64,000 nucleotides of DNA, taken from the NCBI RefSeq assembly GCF_030163795.1, contig NZ_JASJOF010000005.1, positions 62,001 through 126,000 of the forward strand, read 5' to 3'. Within the stretch, counting starts at the first letter, position 1; each line of letters starts with the position of its first letter. The DNA comes from Roseicyclus marinus. GTDB taxonomy: Bacteria; Pseudomonadota; Alphaproteobacteria; Rhodobacterales; Rhodobacteraceae. The notes under the pieces were generated by a model. It was not told the DNA's origin, searched no databases, and saw nothing but the letters and a program-made list of their open reading frames with translations. Of this stretch, positions 36,242-44,575 are shown in pieces. A program made the position numbers and the translations under genes.

Positions 36242-39200
36242 ATGTCTCTCGCCACCCGTGTCGAAACCGCCGTCCTGCACCGCGACGCGCTGTTTCTTTT
36301 GCTCGATGCCGATGCCGTCAAGGCAGGGGTTTCGATCACCCATGGCAGCCAGCATCTGCCGCTCGAGCGCCTTTCGGCATTGCCCGCGGATCTGAGCGTC
36401 TTTTTCAATCGCAAACCTTTTGACCTGCCTCCAAGTGGCAGCCCGCTTGTCGAAACGCTGCTTGATGGGACAGCAGCGGATACGACAACCGAAGTCATGA
36501 TCGACAAGCTGCCGGATTGGGCGCTCGAGACCGGAAAGACCCTGCAACTGCGGGTCGATCATTTCCAACAACCCCGCGTGATCGACACCGGGGCCACGGT
36601 CACGGTGCCCCCCTCGACCGAGGCGCGGGTCTTTTGCGCGCTGGTGGCCATGCATCGGGCAGAGGCCGAACTCATCATCCGCTTCGACCCAGCCCCCCAA
36701 GGCATGTCGCAAACAGTGGCGGCACCGCTCGACCCCAAGTTCACCGGCGGCCGCCGCAAGAACGGCTATCAGGAGATCACCATTCCCTGCCCCGCCGCCG
36801 ATCATGCGAGGACGGCGCATCTTCTGGTTCGCTATCTGGGCTATCGCGACGACGGGCAGGAGAATTTCCCCTACATCTTCATCGCCAACCCCGAACTTAC
36901 CGGAACCAAGGCACGCCAAACCCTGGTGGAACCCCGGATCAAATCCATCGGCACACCGCCAAATCCCGTTTGGTACAAGGCCATCGTCCCCTCCTTCCGC
37001 CGACCCGACGAGGCCGCGATCACACTCCACCTCGGCGCGGAGAAACTCGACCTCTTCGCGCCCGAGGAAAACGGCGTCACGCTGATCGACGATTACGGCC
37101 ACACGCTGATGCTCAAGGCGGACCGCCCCTGCGACTTCCTGCTTTTTGCCGATGGCCAACCGGTCGACCGCATCCACCTGCGCGATGCCGAAACAGCCAT
37201 TCGCCTGCCCGCGCGGTGCCTGCGTGGCGACATCGTCGATATGTCGATCCGGGATCTGTCCGGCAGCCAGATCTTCCTGTCCCTGCCGGTTCTGGCCCCG
37301 CGCGCCCTGACCCCGCAGGATGTCATCGCACGCGAAACCCGGGCACCCTTTCCCACGGACCTCACGGTGCGCGCCAACCACCGCTACCGCGGCCTGCGCG
37401 CCCATCTCGACCATCCGGTGCCGGGGATGGATGCCGCCTCGCTCGCCACGGCGGCCCGCACGCTCGATTGCTCCTTCGAAACCGTCAAGCTGCACCCGAT
37501 CGCCTTTCCCACCGTGGAAAAGCCGCAGGTCAGCGTGATCATCCCCGCCCACAACAAGGTCGAAGTCACCTATTACTGCCTCAGCGCCCTGTTGGTCGCC
37601 CACAACCGCACCAGTTTCGAGGTGATCCTCGTCGACGATGCCTCGACCGATGCCACCGCCGAGATCGAGAACATCGTCTCGGGCATCCGCGTCATCCGCA
37701 ACGCCGAGCCGCAACGCTTCATCCGCGCCTGCAACGCGGGCGTCGCCGCCGCGCGGGGCGATTACGTCGTCCTCCTGAACAACGACACCGAACCGACCGT
37801 GGGCTGGCTCGACGCGCTCCTCGACGCTTTCGACCGGCTCGACAACGTGGGGCTTGCGGGCGCCAAGCTGCTCTATCCCGATGGCAAGCTTCAGGATGCG
37901 GGCGGCATCGTCTGGGGCAGCGGCAACCCCTGGAACTACGGCAACCGCGCCAGCCCGTGGGAGCCGCGCTTTTCCTACGCACGTCAGGCCGATTACCTGT
38001 CCGGCGCGGCGCTGATGACCACCAAGCGGATCTGGGACGAGGTCGGCGGCCTCTCCTCCTACCTCGAACCGATGTATTTCGAGGACACCGACCTCGCCTT
38101 CAAGATCCGCGACGCGGGCTACAAGACATGGTTCGTCCCCGCCTCCCTCGTCTACCATTTCGAAGGCATGACCAGCGGCACCGATGTCACCCAAGGCTTC
38201 AAGAAACACCAGGAACTGAACCGCCCGAAATTCAAACGCCAATGGGCCCGCGCCTATGCCTCCCACGGCAAGGAAGGTCAAAACCCCGACCTCGAAAAGG
38301 ATCGCGGCATCGTCGGCCGCGTCCTCTTCATCGACTACACCACCCCGCGCGAGGATCGCGATGCCGGCTCCTACGCCGCCCGCCGCGAGATCGAGCTGGT
38401 CAAATCGCTGGGCTACAAGGTCACCTTCCTGCCCCAGAACCTCGCCCATTTCGGCAGCTACACCGACGACCTCCAGAACAGCGGGGTCGAGGTCATCACC
38501 GCCCCCTTCTACCTGTCCCTCGCCGAATTCCTCGAACAGCGCGCCGGCGAATTCGATGCGATCTACATCACCCGCTACTACGTGGCCCAGGACACGATCC
38601 GCCACATCCGCAAACACGCCCCCCGCGCCAAGATCCTGCTCAACAACGCTGATCTGCATTTCCTGCGCGAATTGCGCGCCGCCCTCAGCATGGATGACCC
38701 CTCCCGCCTCGCCGCCATGCGCCGCGTCCGCGACGAAGAGCTTGCGATGATGAAGGCCGCCGACCTCGTCCTCAGCTATAACGAGGTCGAACACGCCATC
38801 ATCGCCTCCCATACCGACGGTCAGGTGCCGGTCATGACCTGCCCGTGGGTCGTCGACATTCCGCCCGAGATCCCGCCACTGAAAGGCCGCAAGGGTCTCT
38901 CCTTCCTCGGCAGCTTCAAACACCACCCCAATGCCGAGGGGGTGACGTGGTTCTGCCGCTCCGTCCTGCCGCTCCTCGAGGGCACGGGCGCGCATCTGAC
39001 GATCTATGGCGCGGGAATGGATGAGACGATCCGCGCGCTCGCCTCCGACACCATCGACCCCGTGGGCTTCGTCGCCGATATGGCCACCGCCTACGACCGC
39101 CACCGCATCTTCGTGGCCCCCCTCCTGTCGGGTGCCGGGATCAAGGGCAAGGTGCTGAGCGCGCTGGCCCATGGCATCCCCACCGTGCTCACCCCCGTCG

Positions 39201-39421
39201 CCGCCGAAGGCATCGGCCTGCGCCACGGCCACGATTGCCTGATCGCCACCACGCCCGAGGATTGGGCCACAGCCATCGCCCGCCTGTCCGAGGATGACGC
39301 GCTCTGGACCGCCATCTCCACCGCCGCCCGCAGCTACGCGGCCGAGCGGTTCTCCTTCGCGCAAGGCCGCGCGGCGATGAAGGCCGCCTTCGAGGCGGTG
39401 GACCTGTTCGGAGCGGGGTGA
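36242..39421 (+). CDS. Two-domain glycosyltransferase (GT2 plus GT4) with novel N-terminal region
   Basis: This 1059-aa protein has three parts. Residues 1-425 match no family known to me and look beta-rich. Residues 428-680 form a GT2 domain (PQVSVIIPAHNKVEVTYYCL, VILVDDASTDAT, VVLLNNDTEPTVGW as the metal-site region, and MYFEDTDLAFKIRDAG). Residues 690-1059 form a GT4-type GT-B domain (RVLFIDYTTPREDRDAGSY, LSFLGSFKHHPNAEGV, APLLSGAGIKGKVLSALAHG). It could add two sugars to a surface polysaccharide. No ribosome-binding site is seen before ATG 36242. A TTGACA at 36178-36183 may be the -35 of its promoter. It starts the polysaccharide region. Confidence 0.88.
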   Translation: MSLATRVETAVLHRDALFLLLDADAVKAGVSITHGSQHLPLERLSALPADLSVFFNRKPFDLPPSGSPLVETLLDGTAADTTTEVMIDKLPDWALETGKTLQLRVDHFQQPRVIDTGATVTVPPSTEARVFCALVAMHRAEAELIIRFDPAPQGMSQTVAAPLDPKFTGGRRKNGYQEITIPCPAADHARTAHLLVRYLGYRDDGQENFPYIFIANPELTGTKARQTLVEPRIKSIGTPPNPVWYKAIVPSFRRPDEAAITLHLGAEKLDLFAPEENGVTLIDDYGHTLMLKADRPCDFLLFADGQPVDRIHLRDAETAIRLPARCLRGDIVDMSIRDLSGSQIFLSLPVLAPRALTPQDVIARETRAPFPTDLTVRANHRYRGLRAHLDHPVPGMDAASLATAARTLDCSFETVKLHPIAFPTVEKPQVSVIIPAHNKVEVTYYCLSALLVAHNRTSFEVILVDDASTDATAEIENIVSGIRVIRNAEPQRFIRACNAGVAAARGDYVVLLNNDTEPTVGWLDALLDAFDRLDNVGLAGAKLLYPDGKLQDAGGIVWGSGNPWNYGNRASPWEPRFSYARQADYLSGAALMTTKRIWDEVGGLSSYLEPMYFEDTDLAFKIRDAGYKTWFVPASLVYHFEGMTSGTDVTQGFKKHQELNRPKFKRQWARAYASHGKEGQNPDLEKDRGIVGRVLFIDYTTPREDRDAGSYAARREIELVKSLGYKVTFLPQNLAHFGSYTDDLQNSGVEVITAPFYLSLAEFLEQRAGEFDAIYITRYYVAQDTIRHIRKHAPRAKILLNNADLHFLRELRAALSMDDPSRLAAMRRVRDEELAMMKAADLVLSYNEVEHAIIASHTDGQVPVMTCPWVVDIPPEIPPLKGRKGLSFLGSFKHHPNAEGVTWFCRSVLPLLEGTGAHLTIYGAGMDETIRALASDTIDPVGFVADMATAYDRHRIFVAPLLSGAGIKGKVLSALAHGIPTVLTPVAAEGIGLRHGHDCLIATTPEDWATAIARLSEDDALWTAISTAARSYAAERFSFAQGRAAMKAAFEAVDLFGAG

Positions 39422-39429
39422 GGGGGGGG

Positions 39430-40116
39430 ATGACCGAACGCACCATCATCCTGCACTACCACCTGTTCAAGAACGCGGGCACATCCGTTGACGCGATCCT
39501 CAAGCGCAACTTTCCGGGCAAATGGGTAACCCGCGAATTTCCCGCCATGGGCGGCAACAACACGCCGCTGGTCGAGGCATGGATACGCGAAACGCCCGAG
39601 GCCATCGCCTATTCCTCCCACACCATGATGGGTCCGATCCCGCAGATCGACGGGGTGCGCGTGATCTCCTTCCTGCTCCTGCGCGACCCCATCGAGCGGA
39701 TCAAATCCGCCTACCGCTTCGAACGCACCCAGACCGCCGACACATGGGGCGCGCGGCTGGCCAAGGAGCATGATTTCGAAGGCTACGTCCGTGCCCGCCT
39801 CGCCCGCCCCGGCGACCGCCAATGCCGGAATTTCCAGACCTACCGGCTGGCCAGCCTGATGCCGGGCGAGGGCACGGAACTCGACCGCGCGAAACGGGCA
39901 CTCAAGGCGCTGAGCGTCGTGGGACGGGTGGAGGCGTTTGACGTGGCGATGAGGCGGTTGGCGGCGGCCTATCCGGGGTTCAGCCATCAGGCGGTGAAGG
40001 CGAATACATCGGCAGGCAAGGATGAGGTGGAGATGACGGAGAAGACGCTCACAACCCTGCAGGAAATGAACAAATTGGACGTAGCGATTATAAGTAGTAT
40101 TGAGCAAAAGCTATGA
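39430..40116 (+). CDS. Sulfotransferase-family protein
   Basis: This 228-aa protein resembles the carbohydrate sulfotransferase family (Sulfotransfer_2). ILHYHLFKNAGTSVDAILKR near the start is the 5'-phosphosulfate-binding loop (PAPS), and FLLLRDPIERIKSAYRFER is the 3'-phosphate-binding motif. It probably transfers sulfate from PAPS to a glycan, in the cytoplasm or at the membrane. ATG 39430 has AGGGGGGG directly upstream and lies 8 bases after the glycosyltransferase. Its last codons, from about 40070, switch abruptly to AT-rich use, and the next gene overlaps its stop as ATGA. The edge of an acquired segment therefore lies within its 3' end. Confidence 0.83.
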   Translation: MTERTIILHYHLFKNAGTSVDAILKRNFPGKWVTREFPAMGGNNTPLVEAWIRETPEAIAYSSHTMMGPIPQIDGVRVISFLLLRDPIERIKSAYRFERTQTADTWGARLAKEHDFEGYVRARLARPGDRQCRNFQTYRLASLMPGEGTELDRAKRALKALSVVGRVEAFDVAMRRLAAAYPGFSHQAVKANTSAGKDEVEMTEKTLTTLQEMNKLDVAIISSIEQKL

Positions 40117-40949
40117 AAGTTCTCGTCATAGGAAATTGCCAAGCCCGGCCATTATCAAGCATTCTCGGAAATGTCCCCGATATTGAAGTTTTACCCCCTA
40201 TAATACTGCACCTCGCTAAAGAAAGTGACCGCCCCGATCATGAAGAAACTTTCAATAAAGCCGATTGGGTTATAGCGCAAGCCACTTCCATCGCCTTCAA
40301 GCCCGAACACCTCCAGTCGATAAAAATTAAAGAAAGATTTGGAGATCGGGCCACTATTTGGCCAAATATATTTTTTCTAGGGCAAACGCCAAGAATAAGA
40401 TATATTACCCACATAAAGCACGGAAGAATCTTTGGGCCATTGGACGCCTATCATGACTTGCAAATACTTAATGATTGGCTATCTCAAAATTCATACTCTT
40501 ATTTGGACCAAAACTTATTCGATTATGATGAAATTTCCAAACGCTCCCTTGCAGACTTGCAGATGAAGGAAGCGATGTGCGACGTAAAGATTTCAGACTT
40601 AATCCTTGAAAACTATAGAAAAGCAGCTTTGTTTTTCACTTTCAACCACCCAACTCAGTGGCTTCTAGAAGCCATGGGGCGCAGAGTCCTCGCAGAAAAA
40701 AGAATAGAGCTAACCAAGTCAACCCAACCAAAGGAAGAGCCACTTGGCAAGATAAGGCCACATAGTATTTTTTCAAAAACTGACTCAAACTATGTTCAAT
40801 ACCACGGAATAGCAACAATTGGACAAGAGCAGGGCAAAAAGAAGATGTATTCCTTCAATTCCCTGCGAGACGAGTTTTTTCTGCACTACGATAGAATATC
40901 TGATAATATATCAAATCCAAATGAAATAATATTCACACCTCAATACTAG
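40113..40949 (+). CDS. WcbI-like polysaccharide-biosynthesis protein
   Basis: This 278-aa protein begins MKVLVIGNCQARPLSSILG, the signature of the WcbI family (putative capsule acetyltransferase or esterase, SGNH-like). The Asn-Cys-Gln and later FNHPTQWLLEAMGRR fit the family. The gene is AT-rich with many ATA, AAA and TTA codons, unlike the GC-rich neighbours. Its ATG overlaps the sulfotransferase stop. Function: probable modification of capsule precursors, inferred from family and context. A gene on the opposite strand begins 11 bases after its stop, so transcription converges here. Confidence 0.78.
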   Translation: MKVLVIGNCQARPLSSILGNVPDIEVLPPIILHLAKESDRPDHEETFNKADWVIAQATSIAFKPEHLQSIKIKERFGDRATIWPNIFFLGQTPRIRYITHIKHGRIFGPLDAYHDLQILNDWLSQNSYSYLDQNLFDYDEISKRSLADLQMKEAMCDVKISDLILENYRKAALFFTFNHPTQWLLEAMGRRVLAEKRIELTKSTQPKEEPLGKIRPHSIFSKTDSNYVQYHGIATIGQEQGKKKMYSFNSLRDEFFLHYDRISDNISNPNEIIFTPQY

Positions 40950-40960
40950 ATAACTGAAGA

Positions 40961-42175
40961 CTAGCTGAACAAAAGATTGAGGTAGTCAGAGGGCATCAAG
41001 CTAGGTTCTGCGACCCAACGCGGATGAACAACAACTGGTCGGCATTTGAGGCTTGAAATATCCTTCACACTCGCTATGCGCACCACCATTTCTTTAGAAA
41101 GAACACCAATCCTAAAATATCTTTGGATAGAGGAATGAGTGCCGCTTCCGATCCAAGAAACACTCTCCATGCTAGAAAGAGAAAATTCTACATTACTTTC
41201 CAACAGCATCTGAGCCAAACCTATCTGGTCATCGAGCATAGCCCCCACGTAATCGAGCCAGCATTCAAAGAATTTGTGATTTTCAACGCCTGATCTGGCA
41301 AAAAAGAATCCGCATCCACAAGTGACACCAAACTTAATACTCGATATCATTGGCATATTGTCCGCAGTCATGAAAAATAAATTTGTATCACTTGGCAGAC
41401 CATTAACGAAAGCATCCACATCCCGAAGCCAAAAGGAATCCAAATCAGAATAGATTACATCCAAGTCAGACTTAAGAAGAATCAAGGCCGCCAATATTTT
41501 TATATACCAAATAAATGAGAGAGATGAGCCATTCCCCGACTTGGAATAAGGCTTAAGCCTCAAGTCAACTTCCGAAAAAGCGACCCTGCGCACCTCAAAA
41601 ATTTCTGAAACCTCGGCTGATGGCACATCCAAGTTAAGAATAATAATTTGCGGCAGACTTTGCTGCGATCTTATCGCGCAATCTAGCCACAATTTAAGAT
41701 TGTCTACATAATTTCTCGTCACCATTAGTAGCACAACTCTCCCACAGCTAGCCTGCCGCGAAGAAAGGGCAACTGATTGAAGTCGCTCTATAAGCTGAAT
41801 TGGGACTGGCTCTGGTGGAAACTCTTGAAAAGCTCGATGGCACAATTCCGCATGAAATTCATGCGCAATGGATATTAAGGAATCCTGCGCCACCTTTTCG
41901 AGCTTTGGCACACGATGAAGGGCAAGTCTTTTTAAGAAGGACCTTGAAAAATAAGAAATACTATCATTATCAGATGAGTCCCTTAGAAGGGAGACTATTT
42001 GAAGAATTGACTCCCGCACATCCGCAATATTTCCCGCTTTTATTTTTTGACCTAATTCCACTAAGGGAACGTAATTTTCGAAGCTACTACTGCTTAATTC
42101 GAATACCTGATCAGAAAATACAGCGTCTCCAACACGATCACACTCTAACCTAAAATTTCTAGACATTATACTCAT
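40961..42175 (-). CDS. DxD nucleotide-sugar transferase-like protein
   Basis: This 404-aa protein carries the metal-binding motif VIYSDLDSFWLRDVDAFV in the middle, a DxD followed by a W typical of nucleotide-diphospho-sugar transferases (GT77-like). The stretch ending at LLMVTRNYVDNLKLWLDCA may form the start of the GT-A core. The N-terminal 130 residues are helical and not recognised. ATG 42175 overlaps the stop of the methyltransferase gene; an ATG three codons later is an alternative. The gene is strongly AT-rich. It probably transfers a sugar onto a surface glycan; the acceptor is unknown. Confidence 0.7.
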   Translation of the reverse strand: MSIMSRNFRLECDRVGDAVFSDQVFELSSSSFENYVPLVELGQKIKAGNIADVRESILQIVSLLRDSSDNDSISYFSRSFLKRLALHRVPKLEKVAQDSLISIAHEFHAELCHRAFQEFPPEPVPIQLIERLQSVALSSRQASCGRVVLLMVTRNYVDNLKLWLDCAIRSQQSLPQIIILNLDVPSAEVSEIFEVRRVAFSEVDLRLKPYSKSGNGSSLSFIWYIKILAALILLKSDLDVIYSDLDSFWLRDVDAFVNGLPSDTNLFFMTADNMPMISSIKFGVTCGCGFFFARSGVENHKFFECWLDYVGAMLDDQIGLAQMLLESNVEFSLSSMESVSWIGSGTHSSIQRYFRIGVLSKEMVVRIASVKDISSLKCRPVVVHPRWVAEPSLMPSDYLNLLFS

Positions 42176-42888
42176 GCCTTAACAAAGATCGCAGTTTTTA
42201 CGCCGCGCATACCAGTCCTATACCCAGCGAAACCGTGGCAAAATGAGATTGACTCCCGAAGCTCAAGAAGCCCCCGCAACTCGTCAGGAAGGACAAGCAT
42301 ATCATCCGAAATAAATCCCATTGCCCACTCAACAAACAACCGCGCTTGAGAGCATTTAGGGCATAAATCCTCAATCGTAGGAGGCTGCCAATGCAGATCC
42401 TCGATTATATACACCCCACCACTATTCATGCTTGGAAATATTTTTAAAAAAGCCATTAGTTGATGATACGACGCATGTGACGCGTCGTCGATTACAAAGT
42501 CAAATGGAGCGTGCTTTTGCAGCAAATTCTCCAGGTCATTCGGATTAGAAGAGTCGCCACGTATGAATGAAAACCTATTAGATTGATAATTCGAAAAATC
42601 CGATATATCGAATCCCACAATTTTTGCCTTTGGCAAAAAATCTAACCACATTTGTATGGAGGGGGGCGCAGTAGTTTCGCGCGAGGCGTCAAAGCCCAGC
42701 TCTGGGCCTCCACGCAGAAGACCGATCTCAAGCAAGCGAACATCTTTATCCTTAAATGGACGCAATATGAAATCGTAAAGCGGCGTATAATTATGCTTCG
42801 CCCCGATCAAATCACCTTTGTCCGAGCCAAACCTATTAGCCAGCGTTGTTAATGAAGCCCCACTTGTGCGCATCTCAATACCACTCAC
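42172..42888 (-). CDS. SAM-dependent methyltransferase of sugar/antibiotic-modifying type
   Basis: This 238-aa protein has the layout NRFGSDKG, HNYTPLYDFILRPF, LLEIGLLRGG, then AKIVGFDIS and FVIDDASHASYHQL. This matches class I methyltransferases found near glycan and antibiotic biosynthesis genes (macrocin/rhamnosyl O-methyltransferase-like). YIIEDLHW is the family's metal-site strand. The start may be GTG 42888, preceded by AAGGGG, or ATG 42873. It is AT-rich like its downstream partner, whose start overlaps its stop. It likely O-methylates a sugar of the surface polysaccharide. Confidence 0.75.
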   Translation of the reverse strand: MSGIEMRTSGASLTTLANRFGSDKGDLIGAKHNYTPLYDFILRPFKDKDVRLLEIGLLRGGPELGFDASRETTAPPSIQMWLDFLPKAKIVGFDISDFSNYQSNRFSFIRGDSSNPNDLENLLQKHAPFDFVIDDASHASYHQLMAFLKIFPSMNSGGVYIIEDLHWQPPTIEDLCPKCSQARLFVEWAMGFISDDMLVLPDELRGLLELRESISFCHGFAGYRTGMRGVKTAIFVKA

Positions 42889-43037
42889 ACCCCTTACCCC
42901 TTACCAAACCCACCCCACACAGGGTGGCAACCTCTTCACCCCGCCCCCGCACCTTGGGGGCGCGGCGCGGTGTGACGAATGCACGACGGATACACTACAG
43001 ATAAACTACACATTCCCTACAGGAAAACGACGCGGTT

Positions 43038-44468
43038 TTACCCTCTGCCATACCCATCTTCGTACCGGATGATGTCATCCTCACCCAGGTACCCGCCCGT
43101 CTGCACCTCGATCAGCACCATGGGCAGTTTTCCGGGATTTTCCAACCGGTGTGTGGCCCCCAGCGGGATGTAGACCGACTGGTTTTCGCTCACCAGCCGC
43201 ACCTCGGCGTCCACCGTCACCCGCGCCGTGCCCTGCACCACGATCCAATGCTCCGCCCGGTGGTGATGGCTCTGCAAACTCAGGCTCCCGCCCGGGTTCA
43301 CGTGGATCCGCTTGACCTGGAATCTGTCAGCCAAAACAAGGCTTTCGAACCATCCCCAGGGTCTGTGATCCTTGGGAAATTCCGTCGCCTGACGCGCGCC
43401 CGACGCCTTCAGCGCCACCACCGCCAGCCGCAGGTCCTGCGCCCGCTCCATCGGCGCGACCAGCACCGCATCGGGCATCGCCACCGCGATCATGTTCTCC
43501 AGCCCCAGCCCGATCAGCACCTGCCCCTCGCCCTCGGCCCGGAGCAGCGTATCGCGGCACTCGATGGCATGAACCGCCCCCGACGTCGCCACGCCTTGCG
43601 CATCCGGCCCCATCTCACGCCAGACCGTCTCCCACCCGCCAAGATCCGACCAGCCGCCGTCGAAGGGCACCACGCTCAACCCCTCGGCCCGCTCCATCAC
43701 CGCGTAATCAATGGATATTTCCTCGGCCTCCTCCCAAGGCTCCGCCGCCAGACGCAAGAACCCGAGGTCCGGCCGCGCCCCCTCCAGCGCCGCGCGCACC
43801 GGCCCCACCAGCCCCGGCGCATGCCGGTCGAAAGCCGCGAGCAGCACATCGGCCCGCGCCATGAAAATCCCCGCGTTCCACAGGAACCGCCCCTCGGCCA
43901 GCATCGCCTCCGCCCGGTCGCGGTCGGGTTTCTCCACGAACCGGCGCAGCGGCGCAGCCACCCCCGCCTGCCCCGCGCCCTCCAGTTCAAGGTAACCATA
44001 GCCGGTCTCGGGCCGGTCGGGCGTGATGCCGAAGGTCACGATGCGCCCCTCCGACGCAGCCTCCGCCGCTACGCCCAGCGCGGCGTGAAACGCTGGAACG
44101 TCGCGCACCACGTGATCGGACGGCGCGATCAGCACCAGCGCCTGCGGATCGGCCTCCGCCACCCGCATCACCGCCGCCAGCACCGCAGGCGCGGTGTTGC
44201 GCGCCGCGGGTTCGAGGATCACGGCGGCGGGGTCGGCCCCCACTTCGGCCATCTGCTGCGTGACGATGAAACGGAATTCCGCTCCCGTCACCACCACGGG
44301 CCGGCCAAACCCCTTGCCCCAAACGCGACGGACCGAAGCCTGGAACAGGCTTTCGTCCCCGACCAATTTGGAAAATTGCTTGGGATAACTGCGCCGCGAC
44401 AGGGGCCAAAGCCGGGTCCCCGATCCGCCGCACAGCAAGATCGGCGTGATCGCAACCTTACCGGCCAT
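43038..44468 (-). CDS. manC: Mannose-1-phosphate guanylyltransferase / mannose-6-phosphate isomerase
   Basis: This 476-aa bifunctional-type enzyme makes GDP-mannose. The nucleotidyltransferase half has ILLCGGSGTRLWPLSRRSYP, APSDHVVRD and RFVEKPDRDRAEAML. The C-terminal cupin (PMI) half has HPRPWGWF-like DHRPWGWFESLV, then SLSLQSHHHRAEHWIVV and the end LIEVQTGGYLGEDDI. ATG 44468 was chosen because GGAGAAAGAGA lies directly upstream; a start 18 bases earlier is less supported. GDP-mannose feeds GDP-sugar-dependent transferases of the neighbouring cluster. The upstream TPR-glycosyltransferase gene lies 107 bases away on the same strand. Confidence 0.95.
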   Translation of the reverse strand: MAGKVAITPILLCGGSGTRLWPLSRRSYPKQFSKLVGDESLFQASVRRVWGKGFGRPVVVTGAEFRFIVTQQMAEVGADPAAVILEPAARNTAPAVLAAVMRVAEADPQALVLIAPSDHVVRDVPAFHAALGVAAEAASEGRIVTFGITPDRPETGYGYLELEGAGQAGVAAPLRRFVEKPDRDRAEAMLAEGRFLWNAGIFMARADVLLAAFDRHAPGLVGPVRAALEGARPDLGFLRLAAEPWEEAEEISIDYAVMERAEGLSVVPFDGGWSDLGGWETVWREMGPDAQGVATSGAVHAIECRDTLLRAEGEGQVLIGLGLENMIAVAMPDAVLVAPMERAQDLRLAVVALKASGARQATEFPKDHRPWGWFESLVLADRFQVKRIHVNPGGSLSLQSHHHRAEHWIVVQGTARVTVDAEVRLVSENQSVYIPLGATHRLENPGKLPMVLIEVQTGGYLGEDDIIRYEDGYGRG

Positions 44469-44575
44469 TCTCTTTCTCCCCTGCACGCCTCATGGCCCGC
44501 AGGGGGCCATCTCGTCACCATCGCCCGGCGCTCCGGACCTTGTAAAGCCGCGATACCTCTCGCGTCGGGCCAAGG

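Larger units (their letters stand above)
40060..42890. other. AT-rich acquired island inside the polysaccharide region
   Basis: From the last codons of the sulfotransferase to the start of the methyltransferase gene, base use changes from strongly GC-rich to AT-rich, with runs such as AAATATATTTTTT and frequent ATA/TTA/AGA codons. Three genes (WcbI-like, DxD transferase, methyltransferase) lie wholly inside. No transposase, integrase, tRNA or flanking direct repeat is visible. This suggests homologous or illegitimate replacement of the variable part of a capsule locus. Confidence 0.75.

Noticed and set aside
35846-39364. Long open minus-strand frame opposite the glycosyltransferase
   Set aside because: Composition is typical of antisense shadows (Gly/Asp/Val-rich, no domain), while the plus frame has clear GT2 and GT4 domains.
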